64,000 nt of DNA, taken from the NCBI RefSeq assembly GCF_900009135.1, contig NZ_LT797709.1, positions 1 through 64,000 on the forward strand, read 5' to 3'. Both the position numbers and the translations under genes were made by a program. Below the pieces are notes generated by a model that saw only the letters and a program-made list of their open reading frames with translations, was not told where the DNA came from and did not search any database. Source of the DNA: Planktothrix sp. PCC 11201. Its GTDB lineage: Bacteria; Cyanobacteriota; Cyanobacteriia; Cyanobacteriales; Microcoleaceae. Shown here piece by piece: positions 1 to 9,199 of the stretch. Position 1 is the first letter of the stretch; each line of letters begins with the position of its first letter.

Positions 1-38
1 TGAAAGCTAAAAGCTACTTATAGTAAGTATTTACCTAT

Positions 39-62
39 TGCCCATTGCCCATTCCCTATTGC
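39..62. repeat. Heptamer repeat TTGCCCA
   Basis: Two to three degenerate copies of TTGCCCA/TTCCCTA lie here. Short tandem heptamers of this kind are common between genes in filamentous cyanobacteria and similar ones recur elsewhere in the window. No gene is seen in bases 1-155. Confidence 0.5.
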
Positions 63-155
63 CTCTTGCTATAAAGTTAATTTAGACTTTATTAGGCTGA
101 AAATCTATTAAAATCCCATTATTCCCGATTCTCGGCTATAGATTAAGAATACTTC

Positions 156-341
156 CTAATTTTCAATCATAGTAGAACGCTGGGCTCGACAGGCTAGAAA
201 ATATTCAACTTCTTCCTCGGTTGTGACCCAGGTTTTTAAGTTCCCATTCCAGGTAAACTCAATGCGATGTCTAAGTCTTAATTGAGAGACCCGTTGATGA
301 GAAACTCCTAAAATTCGAGCTACATCAGATTGTCTTAACAT
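156..341 (-). CDS. Small helix-turn-helix DNA-binding protein
   Basis: This 61-residue protein begins MLRQSDVARILGVSHQRVSQ, a typical helix-turn-helix: a helix with DVARILG, a turn, then the recognition helix HQRVSQLR. A short wing-like segment with a Trp-Asn-Gly turn follows. The size matches excisionase/MerR-type single-domain binders, but no partner enzyme is adjacent, so it may be a stand-alone regulator. The ATG at 341 is preferred over an in-frame TTG at 353; neither has a clear Shine-Dalgarno sequence. The target is unknown. Confidence 0.6.
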   Translation of the reverse strand: MLRQSDVARILGVSHQRVSQLRLRHRIEFTWNGNLKTWVTTEEEVEYFLACRAQRSTMIEN

Positions 342-353
342 GGAAATTTTCAA

Positions 354-671
354 CCAAAAATGGGGATACCGATGAACAGTAGTAAATCATTTTATTAACA
401 CTACTTTTCATCTGATTTGGCTTGATTCTATCAGGGTTATCCTTTAAAAAAAACAGTATTTATTCGGAAAAATAATTCGCTAAAATCGCACTTTTTCGTT
501 AATTTGCGTAATTCTACTGATGTGATGGAGCAACAAAAAGTTATATAGCACTACACATTCCCCCTGTAGAGACGTTGCATGCAACGTCTCTACAGGGGGG
601 GTTAGAAGCATAATCCATAGCATCTATAAGATGATATAAAGATGAATCACCATGATAAAATTTAATAAGCG
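354..671. other. Intergenic region, AT-rich
   Basis: There is no coding sequence in these 318 bases. They hold the leader of the small HTH gene on one side and the 3' side of rsgA on the other. The only clear structure is the perfect palindrome at 560-599. Confidence 0.6.
560..599. repeat. Perfect 40-bp palindrome (20-bp arms)
   Basis: The left arm reads CCCCCTGTAGAGACGTTGCA and the right arm is its exact reverse complement, with the centre between 579 and 580 and no loop. Elements containing GTAGAGACGTTGCA are, from memory, dispersed in many copies in filamentous cyanobacterial genomes. It lies downstream of rsgA and could fold as a hairpin in that mRNA, but it lacks a T tract, so a terminator role is uncertain. 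Confidence 0.8.
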
Positions 672-1814
672 CTACTCATCATCCTTGAATTCTTCACATA
701 AATCCTGCAAGGTTTGATGTTGAAAACGACGGGAAGAACGACGATATTTTTTACTCGCTAATTTAGGTTCTAATTGTTGTTTACCTCCTAATTTGGTTTT
801 AGATTTAACATTAGTTTCTATATCCGGTTGTTGTTTAATCGCTTCTTGATACTCGATCGCAGTTTCTAAAAACTCCAAATAAATCGGATAACGTTCCCAG
901 TCGCCCCGAACAATACAATTCGGTTCATCTCGATGGGAACAATCACTAAATTGACATTTTCCGGTACTTAAACGGAGTTTTGCTTCCGGGAAATAATCGA
1001 TTAATTCTTCTGGATGACATTCTAATTCAGGTTGATTAAATCCCGGTGTATCGGCTAATAATCCCCCAGTTGGTAATTGAAATAGTTCAACATGGCGAGT
1101 GGTATGTCTTCCCCGTCCTAACTTTCCTGAAACCGTAGCGACTCTTATATTGAGACTCGGAATTAATTGATTAATTAAACTGGATTTTCCCACCCCAGAG
1201 GGGCCAGAAATTACCGTGGTTTTATCTTTAAGTTGATAAAGTAAAGTATTTTCTTTAAAGGTATTTTCAGCTTGAAAAATAGATTTTTCAACCACTCTAC
1301 GCTCAGAATCAACCGTATATTCTAAACCACTATTAACACTAATAAATAAAGGATAATATCCACAATTTAATAAGCGATCTCGCCAAAATAATAACGCCTC
1401 GGACGACACTAAATCGCACTTATTCAAACATAAACAGACTTCTAAACCCGTTGATTCAGCTTTAACTAAAAACCGACTTAAAGCCGTGATTTCTAACTCC
1501 GGTTCGGCGATCGCAAAAACTAACAAAATTTGATTCGCATTGGCAATGGGAGGACGACTCAGTTCCGTAATTCGGGGAAACACCCGAGCGATCGCCCCCC
1601 GTTTTCCTGACCAGTCCGGTTCCTCCACAACCACCCGATCCCCCACCATCACCTGCTGACCCATCTTTTTTAAAAGAGAACGACGGGTACATAGCAATAG
1701 GGGTTCAGGTGCTAAAACCCGGTCAGATTCCAGTTGAACCTGATAGAAATTCGCTTGAACTGCGACGACGGTTCCCACCAGTTCCGTTGTATTTAAGGAG
1801 TCATCACTGATCAT
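672..1814 (-). CDS. rsgA: Ribosome small subunit-dependent GTPase RsgA
   Basis: RsgA is a GTPase that checks late maturation of the 30S subunit. The order of motifs is circularly permuted, as the family requires: an N-terminal OB-fold (about 12-80), then G4 NKCD (131-134), then the P loop GPSGVGKS (204-211), then G3 DTPG (255-258). A C-terminal zinc knuckle follows with Cys267 and the C-x4-C-x-H cluster around 289-301. The C-terminal tail is basic and longer than in E. coli. The ATG at 1814 lies inside the end of the upstream TusA-like gene (11-base overlap), so the two are probably translationally coupled at the end of the dnaJ gene string. Confidence 0.95.
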   Translation of the reverse strand: MISDDSLNTTELVGTVVAVQANFYQVQLESDRVLAPEPLLLCTRRSLLKKMGQQVMVGDRVVVEEPDWSGKRGAIARVFPRITELSRPPIANANQILLVFAIAEPELEITALSRFLVKAESTGLEVCLCLNKCDLVSSEALLFWRDRLLNCGYYPLFISVNSGLEYTVDSERRVVEKSIFQAENTFKENTLLYQLKDKTTVISGPSGVGKSSLINQLIPSLNIRVATVSGKLGRGRHTTRHVELFQLPTGGLLADTPGFNQPELECHPEELIDYFPEAKLRLSTGKCQFSDCSHRDEPNCIVRGDWERYPIYLEFLETAIEYQEAIKQQPDIETNVKSKTKLGGKQQLEPKLASKKYRRSSRRFQHQTLQDLCEEFKDDE

Positions 1815-2073
1815 TGGACGGGTTTAGGAGTGAGGAACGAACCTGAACCGCAAAAAACTCTCCACAATCTTTGATTTGTTCGATATGATATCCCGCCATG
1901 GTCAAACTATCGGGGACTTGTTCAATGGGTTCTCCCCCATCTAACCAAACTTCCAACAGCGAACCCGATGTCATCTGTTCCAGGCGCAATTTAGTCCGAA
2001 CAAAATTCAAAGGACAAGGAGTCCCCCGCAAATCCAATTGAGCATCCGGCGTTAAAGTATCGGTTTCTCTCAT
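1804..2073 (-). CDS. TusA/SirA-like sulfurtransferase-family protein
   Basis: The 89-residue protein has the TusA-family signature LDLRGTPCPLNFVRTK, with the Cys-Pro pair at 20-21 at the start of the first helix. In TusA this cysteine carries persulfide sulfur for tRNA thiolation or molybdenum cofactor synthesis. The rest (beta-alpha-beta, DGGEPIEQVPDSL, then GYHIEQIKD) fits the two-layer fold. It sits between dnaJ and rsgA and overlaps rsgA by 11 bases. The family assignment is firm; which sulfur pathway it serves cannot be told here. Confidence 0.85.
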   Translation of the reverse strand: MRETDTLTPDAQLDLRGTPCPLNFVRTKLRLEQMTSGSLLEVWLDGGEPIEQVPDSLTMAGYHIEQIKDCGEFFAVQVRSSLLNPSNDQ

Positions 2074-2136
2074 AAAAACAAGGTATCAAAATAATCAAAA
2101 TCTGATTAAATTAGTGCTACAGATGGCAAGGGAACA

Positions 2137-2250
2137 GGGAATGGGGAATGGGGAATGGGGAATGGGGAATGGGGAATGGGGAATTACGAATTACGAATGG
2201 CAAAAGTTTACCTCCCCTGCCTCCCCTGCCTCCCCTACTCCCCCTACTCC
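2137..2250. repeat. Stacked short tandem repeats
   Basis: About six copies of the heptamer GGGGAAT are followed by copies of TTACGAA and then three copies of the nonamer CCTCCCCTG. All lie between dnaJ and the tusA-like gene. The same GGGGAAT and TTACGAA units reappear near 61915-61940. They are non-coding and typical of cyanobacterial short tandem repeats. Confidence 0.8.
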
Positions 2251-2251
2251 C

Positions 2252-3382
2252 TTACTTCTGGTGGAATAAGTTACCCAGAAACCCCTCAATGCCGCCCTTC
2301 CCAGTGCGATCGCCTCGAATTTTGACCAACTGTTCCAGCAGTTCCCGTTCTTCCGGTGCCACCTTGGTAGGAATTTCCACCTGAACTGTAATTAAATGAT
2401 CCCCCCGGCTCACCGGATTTCCCAGACGGGGAACCCCCTTATTTTCTAAGGTTAATACCGTTCCGGGTTGAGTTCCCGCCGGAATAGTTAACTTAGTGGG
2501 GCCATCAACGGTTTCCACCTCAAAATCAAACCCCAGGATTGCCTGAAGATAGCTAATTTTGACTTCCGATAGAATATTAATCCCATCCCGTTTAAATTTC
2601 GGATCGGGTGCTACCGACAAGAACACATATAAATCCCCCGGAGGCCCACTGCGTTTGCCTGCATCCCCCTCGTTAGCAACCCGTAAACGAGTGCCATTAT
2701 CCACCCCGGCCGGAACATTAATTTTTAGTTTCTTCGTGACTTCATTTAAACCCCGACCGCCACAGGTGGAACATTTATCCTCAATCATCTGTCCCGTACC
2801 ATTACAGTTCGGACAAACGGAAACTTGAGTAAAACTACCGAAGGGAGTCCGAGTCGCCCGACGGACTTGACCACTACCGCCACAGGTAGAACAGGTTTGG
2901 GGGCGAGTCCCCGGTTTTGCCCCTGTTCCGGTGCAGGTTTCACAGGTTTCTAAATGCTTAATGCGGATTTCTTTTTCTCCGCCAAAAATCGCTTCTTTGA
3001 ACTCTAAACGCAGGTCTAAGCGTAGATCATCCCCCCGTGCCGGGCCAGTGCGTTTACGCGCTTGGGTATTACCGCCCGCCCCGCCACCGAACCCACTGAA
3101 GAAGCTCTCAAAAATATCGGTAAACGGATCGGTAAAGTTGGGGTCAAAGCCACCCGCACCACTCGATACCCCGGCTTCTCCAAAGCGGTCATATCGCGCC
3201 CGTAACTCCGGTTCTTTTAGCACTTCATAGGCGCGACTAATTTCTTTAAACCGTTCTTCCGCGCCCGCTTCTTTATTCACATCGGGGTGATACTTGCGAG
3301 CTAGGCGACGATAGGCACGCTTAAGTTCTTCTGTATCTGCCTCGCGGGAGACACCCAATATTTCATAATAATCGCCTGCCAT
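2252..3382 (-). CDS. dnaJ: Molecular chaperone DnaJ (Hsp40)
   Basis: DnaJ delivers unfolded clients to DnaK and stimulates its ATPase. The 376 residues show all type I domains: a J domain (about 3-68) with the HPD motif, a Gly/Phe-rich linker (about 75-115), four zinc repeats CxxCxGxG ([32 protein letters not shown]), and the C-terminal substrate-binding beta domains. It follows dnaK by 18 bases on the same strand, so the two are co-transcribed. Nothing is truncated. Confidence 0.97.
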   Translation of the reverse strand: MAGDYYEILGVSREADTEELKRAYRRLARKYHPDVNKEAGAEERFKEISRAYEVLKEPELRARYDRFGEAGVSSGAGGFDPNFTDPFTDIFESFFSGFGGGAGGNTQARKRTGPARGDDLRLDLRLEFKEAIFGGEKEIRIKHLETCETCTGTGAKPGTRPQTCSTCGGSGQVRRATRTPFGSFTQVSVCPNCNGTGQMIEDKCSTCGGRGLNEVTKKLKINVPAGVDNGTRLRVANEGDAGKRSGPPGDLYVFLSVAPDPKFKRDGINILSEVKISYLQAILGFDFEVETVDGPTKLTIPAGTQPGTVLTLENKGVPRLGNPVSRGDHLITVQVEIPTKVAPEERELLEQLVKIRGDRTGKGGIEGFLGNLFHQK

Positions 3383-3400
3383 AGAGTATTTTGCCTAAAA

Positions 3401-5470
3401 TTATTCAGTGAATTGAGAGGTAAAAGGATTGCCCGGATCGGGTGCTGGCTCGGGAACAGAAACTGGATCTATTCCAAAGGGAGTGTCAATGATACTGTTG
3501 TTCACAAGGGATAACCCGCTACTGGTATCATCGGTATCTTCCATGCCTTCTAAATCTTCTGCATTTTCCGTGTCTTCTACATCTTCTTGAGTAGCATCCA
3601 ATTCTGAATCCTCAGAAGCGAAAGACGAAGACGGGGACGGGGACGGGGAAGAATTCTGGCCAGCTTGTTCATAAATGGCCGAACCCAAAGCATACAACAT
3701 TTCTTGGAACGATTCTACCTGTTGTTTCATCTCCTCGTAGGAGATCTCGGCATTAGCCACGGCTTTTTTTAAGGCAGCAGCTTCTTGACGGACTCGTTCT
3801 TTGAGTTGATCACTAATCCGGTTAGCATTTCCTTTCAGGGTTTCTTTACAATTATAGAATAGGGTTTCGGACTGATTTTTCAAATCGGCAACTAAACGCC
3901 GTTTTTCATCTTCATCGGCATAAACCTCTGCCTCTTGACGCATCCGTTCAATTTCCGCTTCGGTCAGTCCTCCGGTATTACTAATTTCAATACTTTGTGC
4001 CTGCCCTGTCCCCTTATCCTGAGCCGAAACCTTGAGAATGCCATTGGCATCAAGATCAAAGGCGACTTCAATTTGAGGAATACCCCGTTTAGCCGCTGGA
4101 ATACCACTGAGGAGGAACTTGCCTAAACTTTTATTATCCTTTGCCATGGCTCGTTCTCCTTGGAGGACGTGAATTTCTACGGAGGACTGACCATCAACGG
4201 CCGTAGAAAACATTTGAGACCGGCTCGTGGGAATAGTAGTATTGCGTTCAATAATTTTAGTTGAGACTCCCCCGAGGGTTTCTAAACCTAAAGATAAAGG
4301 GGTAATATCTAATAACAATAAATCCTTCACTTCCCCTGCTAAGACTCCCGCTTGAATGGCGGCACCTAAAGCCACGGCTTCATCGGGGTTAACCGAACGA
4401 TCTGGGGTGCGACCGCCAAAATAATCACTAATGGCTTGTTGCACCGCCGGAATGCGGGTAGACCCCCCGACTAAAATAATCCGATTAATCTGATCAGGTT
4501 GTAAACTGGCATCTTTGAGGGCTTGGGCAACGGGTTCGATCGTGCTGTCTACGAGATGTTTCACCAACCCTTCAAATTCGCCTCGACCGAGTTCTAGTTC
4601 CAAATGTTTAGGCCCAGAATCATCGGAGACAATAAAGGGTAAATTAATGGAAGTGGTGTTGCGATTGGATAGCTCGATTTTGGCTTTTTCGGCGGCTTCG
4701 CGTAACCGTTGCACCGCCATTTTTTCCGATGATAGGTTAATTCCTTCCTGGGTTTTGAATTTTTGGATCATCCATTGCACGAGACAGTTATCAAAATCAT
4801 CCCCACCGAGATGATTATTGCCCGCCGTTGATTTGACTTCAAAAATCCCGTCTCCGAGTTGCAGAATGGAGACATCAAAAGTACCGCCTCCAAGGTCAAA
4901 GACCAAAATTTTCTGTTCTTGATCTTGTTTATCTAACCCATAGGAGAGAGCCGCCGCCGTGGGTTCATTGATAATCCGCAGCACGTCTAACCCGGCAATG
5001 GTTCCGCCGTCCTTGGTGGCTTGTCTTTGAGCATCGGTAAAATAGGCGGGAACCGTAATCACCGCTTGGGTGACGGCTTCTCCCAAATAGGCTTCTGCAT
5101 CTTCCTTGAGCTTTTGCAAGACCATCGCCGAGATTTCCTGCGGGGTATAGACTTGGTTGCGAATTTGGACATTAACGGTATCGTCCTTGCCCTTCACACA
5201 GTTATAGGGAACCCGGGAGCGTTCTTCTTCGGTATCTTCCCACCGACGCCCAATAAACCGCTTAATGCTGTAAACGGTATTTTCCGCATTGGTAACGACT
5301 TGTCGCTTGCCCAATTGACCGATGAGGCGATCGCCATACTTGCCAAATCCCACAATACTAGGAGTGGTTCGTCCTCCCTCGGAGTTGGAAATGACAATGG
5401 GTTGACCCCCTTCTAAGACCGCCACACAACTATTTGTTGTTCCTAAGTCAATGCCAATGACTTTTCCCAT
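3401..5470 (-). CDS. dnaK: Molecular chaperone DnaK (Hsp70)
   Basis: This is the ATP-dependent Hsp70 chaperone. The start [20 protein letters not shown], the phosphate-binding segment [15 protein letters not shown] and the adenosine motif [13 protein letters not shown] are all present in the nucleotide-binding domain (about 1-385). The substrate domain and helical lid follow. The C-terminal tail (about 610-689) is acidic and low in complexity and does not end in EEVD. Position after grpE and before dnaJ matches the DnaK2-type gene of cyanobacteria, which is usually the essential heat-inducible copy; that paralogue call is inferred. Confidence 0.97.
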   Translation of the reverse strand: MGKVIGIDLGTTNSCVAVLEGGQPIVISNSEGGRTTPSIVGFGKYGDRLIGQLGKRQVVTNAENTVYSIKRFIGRRWEDTEEERSRVPYNCVKGKDDTVNVQIRNQVYTPQEISAMVLQKLKEDAEAYLGEAVTQAVITVPAYFTDAQRQATKDGGTIAGLDVLRIINEPTAAALSYGLDKQDQEQKILVFDLGGGTFDVSILQLGDGIFEVKSTAGNNHLGGDDFDNCLVQWMIQKFKTQEGINLSSEKMAVQRLREAAEKAKIELSNRNTTSINLPFIVSDDSGPKHLELELGRGEFEGLVKHLVDSTIEPVAQALKDASLQPDQINRIILVGGSTRIPAVQQAISDYFGGRTPDRSVNPDEAVALGAAIQAGVLAGEVKDLLLLDITPLSLGLETLGGVSTKIIERNTTIPTSRSQMFSTAVDGQSSVEIHVLQGERAMAKDNKSLGKFLLSGIPAAKRGIPQIEVAFDLDANGILKVSAQDKGTGQAQSIEISNTGGLTEAEIERMRQEAEVYADEDEKRRLVADLKNQSETLFYNCKETLKGNANRISDQLKERVRQEAAALKKAVANAEISYEEMKQQVESFQEMLYALGSAIYEQAGQNSSPSPSPSSSFASEDSELDATQEDVEDTENAEDLEGMEDTDDTSSGLSLVNNSIIDTPFGIDPVSVPEPAPDPGNPFTSQFTE

Positions 5471-5479
5471 AACTCCTCT

Positions 5480-5830
5480 TATCAGTAATCAGTTATCAGT
5501 TATCAGTCGATAGTTAATAGTTATCAGTTATTGGTCATCAGTTATCCGTAAACAGTTATTATCAGTCAAAAATTATTTTCAGTAATCAGTTATCAGTTAT
5601 TATCGATAAACAGTGATCAGTCAATAACTATAGCAATCTGCGCTTTCGAGAAGGAGGTTATAACATTTCAATACTGATATGAAACAGTCAGAAGTATTAT
5701 CCCATATGCGGTGTTCCCTTTGGCTCAGTAATTTTGAACACAAATCAAATAGGATTGCTACAGGTATTAACTATTGACTGATAACTATTAACTATTAACT
5801 GATAACTGATAACTGATGACTGACAACTGA
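5480..5830. repeat. TTATCAG heptamer arrays around a TIR-bounded insert
   Basis: The 360-base gap between grpE and dnaK has no gene. It holds degenerate heptamers CAGTTAT/TTATCAG at 5480-5620 and, in inverted orientation (ACTGATA), at 5763-5830. Between them lies a 130-base block, listed separately, bounded by TAGCAATC and GATTGCTA. The inverted heptamer arms could pair and form a long stem in the grpE-dnaK transcript. Confidence 0.75.
5631..5760. repeat. Small MITE-like element with 8-bp terminal inverted repeats
   Basis: The block starts TAGCAATC (5631-5638) and ends GATTGCTA (5753-5760), a perfect inverted pair, and is flanked on both sides by heptamer repeats. It contains no open frame of note. 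A related edge (TATAGCAATCCTAAATAGG) occurs near 46505. A non-autonomous mobile element is the best guess. Confidence 0.45.
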
Positions 5831-6574
5831 TTAAGGGGTTTCTGCTTCTGCCGTGGATGCTTCTGTAGAATCGGAAGAACCCGGTTCTGGAGCGGTTGCT
5901 ACCTTCACCATGGCATGACGTAATACCTTTTCTCCCAATTGATAACCGTGCATTAAATCCTCAATCACCGTTCCTTCCGGGTAGGCATCCGTAGGTTCTC
6001 GCATCACCGCTTCATGTAAATTCGGGTCAAAAGGCTCTCCCTCTGGACGCATCACCGCTACCCCAAGTTGTTTGAGGGAATCTACCATTAATTTATAAAC
6101 CCCCTGGTAACTTTTGTGGATATTCATTTCCGCATCCGTCTGGGGTTTAATTTGAGATCTAGCCCGATCAAAGTTATCCACCACCTGGAGTAACGGTTTC
6201 AGGGTTGACCCTTTAATGGAAATTTCTAAATCTTCTTTTTCCTTTTGAGTCCGTTTGCGGAAGTTTTCAAAATCCGCAGCTAGACGGCGATATTGCCCCG
6301 TGATGTCTTCTAGTTGAGCTTTCAAGGAAGTATTGGCTTCTGCTAAGGCCATGAATTCTTGCTGAAGGCCCTCACCGCTTGATTCTATTTCCTGACCAAA
6401 GGTGGTTTCGCCAGGAGCAGTCGTGTCCGTTGCCACAGAAGTTTCAGAGCTTGATTCTGTCGCCGTTGTAGCATCATCTTCGAGATCACCAAAGCTTTTC
6501 GCTTCCGATTCAGAGGTTGAATAGGATTGACCCGTTAGTTCATCAGGAGTATTAGCTGTTGAATTAGGCACCAT
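5831..6574 (-). CDS. grpE: Nucleotide exchange factor GrpE
   Basis: GrpE releases ADP from DnaK. The 247-residue protein has a long acidic Ser/Thr/Glu-rich N-terminal extension (about 1-75), a coiled-coil helix with [20 protein letters not shown], the core [17 protein letters not shown], and the C-terminal beta wing ending in the family signature [23 protein letters not shown], of which the [14 protein letters not shown] part is diagnostic. It heads the grpE-dnaK-dnaJ string, but a 360-base repeat-filled gap separates it from dnaK. The N-terminal extension is longer than in E. coli and normal for cyanobacteria. Confidence 0.95.
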   Translation of the reverse strand: MVPNSTANTPDELTGQSYSTSESEAKSFGDLEDDATTATESSSETSVATDTTAPGETTFGQEIESSGEGLQQEFMALAEANTSLKAQLEDITGQYRRLAADFENFRKRTQKEKEDLEISIKGSTLKPLLQVVDNFDRARSQIKPQTDAEMNIHKSYQGVYKLMVDSLKQLGVAVMRPEGEPFDPNLHEAVMREPTDAYPEGTVIEDLMHGYQLGEKVLRHAMVKVATAPEPGSSDSTEASTAEAETP

Positions 6575-7031
6575 AATCGTACTTTGTCCTTGTTGATCAC
6601 AAAAAATCCAGCGAGATTTCCTAAACCTTCAAGATATTAGGAGCAACCTCACCCTTTATGACTGTAAACGTTACTTCAAAAATTTTAACTGAATCGGAGC
6701 CATTCATCCCACCCCAGGGGGAATACCGCAACAGTAGGATTTTTGAGGAGTTATCTTGAATCAGAAGTTCTTCCATTCAGTTGCCTCAAACTATTAAATC
6801 TTAAAATACAATCTGGTGACTGAGGAAAAGCTATCATCAATATAGATTATTAATAAAGTGAACTACTCACCGCTAACCGGGAGTACCAGGTGGAGCGGGG
6901 GACTTCCCTGCGGTGTAAGTTAAAATCCAGATAAATTGCAGATGAAAGCGGTTGTATTCTGGAGACTTGGCTCTTAGATGGGTCTGAAAATCGGCTAGAA
7001 AATTTAAAGATATATACCTTAAGTCTAGGCT
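6575..7031. other. Divergent promoter region grpE / pilB
   Basis: The 457 bases hold both promoters of the divergent grpE (minus) and pilB (plus) genes. No CIRCE heat-shock operator (TTAGCACTC-N9-GAGTGCTAA) is visible. A possible stem pairs CACCGC (6868-6873) with GCGGTG (6910-6915), with GGGA/TCCC pairing inside, in what would be the pilB leader. No strong consensus sigma-70 promoter is obvious. Confidence 0.5.
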
Positions 7032-9035
7032 ATGACTAATACATCCCAAAGACGCGCCTTGGTTGTTCAAAGTAATACTCCCTTTGGCAACAAATTAATT
7101 CAATCTGGCTATATTAATCCTGAGCAACTTCAGCAGGCCCTAAAAACTGCCCGCCCCGGTCAGCCCCTAACGGAAATTTTGGAATCAATCACGGGTCAGC
7201 CTCTGCCCCCGGAGTTAGCCCGTCAGTACAAAAAACAACAGTTATTTGAACTGAGAATTGTTCATGGGGTCGAAGCCTATGATCCTGAAATTGAACCGAT
7301 GACGACGGAAGAACTCGAAGTCATGCTGAAATTTCTGGAGACGGGTTTAGAAACCTGTAAACGCCATCGCTTTATTCCCCTACGCAAAGTCGAAAATGAT
7401 CCCTCCTCGGTCTTGATTGCGATGGTTGACCCCGATAACCTAACGGCGTTGGAGGAGTTAAGAAACCAAATTCTGCGACCCAAAGCCCTGAAGTTACAAC
7501 GGCGGGTGATTACCCATGAAGATTATGACCAAATCATTTCTGCCTACAGTGATGAGGATGTTAAACGCAAAGCCGTTGAAGCTGCCATTCGTGACAAAGA
7601 GAAATTAGAATTTACCGCCGGGGATTTTGATACGACAGACCTCGAAGATGTGGGGGATGACGGCGGTGGGATGGATTTGGCTGACGAAATCCAAGAGTCC
7701 GAAACCGCCCCGGTGATCAAAGCGGTGAACGTGATTTTAGCCAAAGCTCTCTCGGAAGGGGTGTCTGATATTCACGTTGAACCCCAAGAACATGAGATGC
7801 GGATTCGGATGCGTCGAGATGGGGTGTTGGAGGAATATTATAAATTTCCTAAAAAGGTGATTCCCGCCATTACCTCCCGGTTTAAGATTCTAGCAGAAAT
7901 GGATATTGCCGAACGCCGTCAAGCTCAGGATGGCCGGATTCGTCGCAAGTTCCGAGGACGGACGGTGGATTTCCGGGTGAATAGTCTCCCCAGTCGCTAC
8001 GGGGAAAAAATTGTTTTGCGGATCTTGGATAGTTCCTCGACTCAATTAGGATTAGATAAATTAATTACCGATCAAGAAACCTTAGCCTTAGTTCGGGAAA
8101 CCGCTTCTCGACCCTTTGGGTTGATTTTGGTGACTGGGCCAACGGGTTCAGGAAAATCCACCTCCTTGTATTCGGTTTTAGCCGAACGCAACGATCCTGG
8201 GATTAATATTAGTACGGCCGAAGACCCGATTGAATATGCCTTACCCGGAATTACCCAATGTCAGGTAATTCGAGAGAAAAATTTAACTTTTGCTAATATT
8301 TTACGGGCGTTTTTACGACAAGATCCCGATGTGTTGCTGGTGGGGGAAACCCGGGATTTAGAAACAGCTAAAACTTCTATTGAAGCCGCCTTAACTGGAC
8401 ACTTAGTGTTAACGACTTTACACACAAACGACGCCGCCGGGGCGATCGCCCGTTTGGATGAAATGGGGGTAGAACCCTTCATGGTGTCGGCTGCCTTATT
8501 AGGGATTCTCGCCCAACGTCTGATGCGTCGGGTTTGTGGCGAGTGTCGGGTTCCCTATACCCCCACGGTTGAAGAACTAGGTCGCTATGGACTATCGGCT
8601 TCCCAAGAAGTTGATATTACCTTTTATAAAGCCAATACCATTCCTGTTGAACACCGGAAGCATCTGACGGATGGGAGTCAGTTGTGCAAAAAATGTAATG
8701 GACTGGGTTACAAAGGTCGGGTAGGGGTATACGAATTCTTGAAGGTGACTGAAAGACTGCAAACCCTAATTACCAAAGGTGCCCCCACGGAACAAATTAA
8801 GGAAGCGGCCGTGGAAGAGGGGATGAAAACCATCTTAGCCTACAGTTTGCAGCTAGTCCGCGAAGGCTATACCACCTTTGAAGAAGTGGAACGGGTCACG
8901 TTTACCGATTCGGGTTTGGAAGCGGAACTCAAAGCCAAACGGAAACAGGGCTTAACCTGTAAGAGTTGTGAAGCGGAATTGAAACCGGAATGGTTAGATT
9001 GTCCCTATTGCATGACCCCACGCTTTACCAGCTAA
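7032..9035 (+). CDS. pilB: Type IV pilus assembly ATPase PilB
   Basis: PilB is the cytoplasmic hexameric motor that drives pilus extension. The 667 residues include an N-terminal MshEN-like region, then the secretion ATPase core with Walker A GPTGSGKS (369-376), an Asp box and Walker B DPDVLLVGETRD (from 431), and the His box TGHLVLTTLHTNDA. A tetracysteine zinc motif (CGEC ... CKKC) follows. An additional CxxC-x12-CxxC cluster ends the protein (CKSC ... CPYC in the last 27 residues). It heads the pilB-pilT-pilC string. In cyanobacteria these pili power phototaxis, twitching, aggregation and DNA uptake. Confidence 0.95.
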   Translation: MTNTSQRRALVVQSNTPFGNKLIQSGYINPEQLQQALKTARPGQPLTEILESITGQPLPPELARQYKKQQLFELRIVHGVEAYDPEIEPMTTEELEVMLKFLETGLETCKRHRFIPLRKVENDPSSVLIAMVDPDNLTALEELRNQILRPKALKLQRRVITHEDYDQIISAYSDEDVKRKAVEAAIRDKEKLEFTAGDFDTTDLEDVGDDGGGMDLADEIQESETAPVIKAVNVILAKALSEGVSDIHVEPQEHEMRIRMRRDGVLEEYYKFPKKVIPAITSRFKILAEMDIAERRQAQDGRIRRKFRGRTVDFRVNSLPSRYGEKIVLRILDSSSTQLGLDKLITDQETLALVRETASRPFGLILVTGPTGSGKSTSLYSVLAERNDPGINISTAEDPIEYALPGITQCQVIREKNLTFANILRAFLRQDPDVLLVGETRDLETAKTSIEAALTGHLVLTTLHTNDAAGAIARLDEMGVEPFMVSAALLGILAQRLMRRVCGECRVPYTPTVEELGRYGLSASQEVDITFYKANTIPVEHRKHLTDGSQLCKKCNGLGYKGRVGVYEFLKVTERLQTLITKGAPTEQIKEAAVEEGMKTILAYSLQLVREGYTTFEEVERVTFTDSGLEAELKAKRKQGLTCKSCEAELKPEWLDCPYCMTPRFTS

Positions 9036-9199
9036 ACATGGGGGAAAAATTGCTATTTTCCACAGGTTTCCCAGGGGTTTTGGTGCTTAGTAAAACACTA
9101 CTATTGGGAATACTAGGAGAAATTCTTAATTTTCAGAGGTCTTGGGTTAACACTCCCAACTGATCAAATCGTTACAACTTAATTTAGAGGAGAACAATA

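Noticed and set aside
560-599. Rho-independent terminator of rsgA
   Set aside because: The palindrome is perfect but lacks a T tract on the minus strand and belongs to a dispersed repeat type, so it is listed as a repeat.
6575-6700. CIRCE operator before grpE
   Set aside because: No TTAGCACTC-N9-GAGTGCTAA or close variant was found in the gap.
6873-7070. 65-codon minus-strand frame overlapping the start of pilB
   Set aside because: It has no recognisable motif, overlaps pilB and lies in its leader; it is more likely chance.
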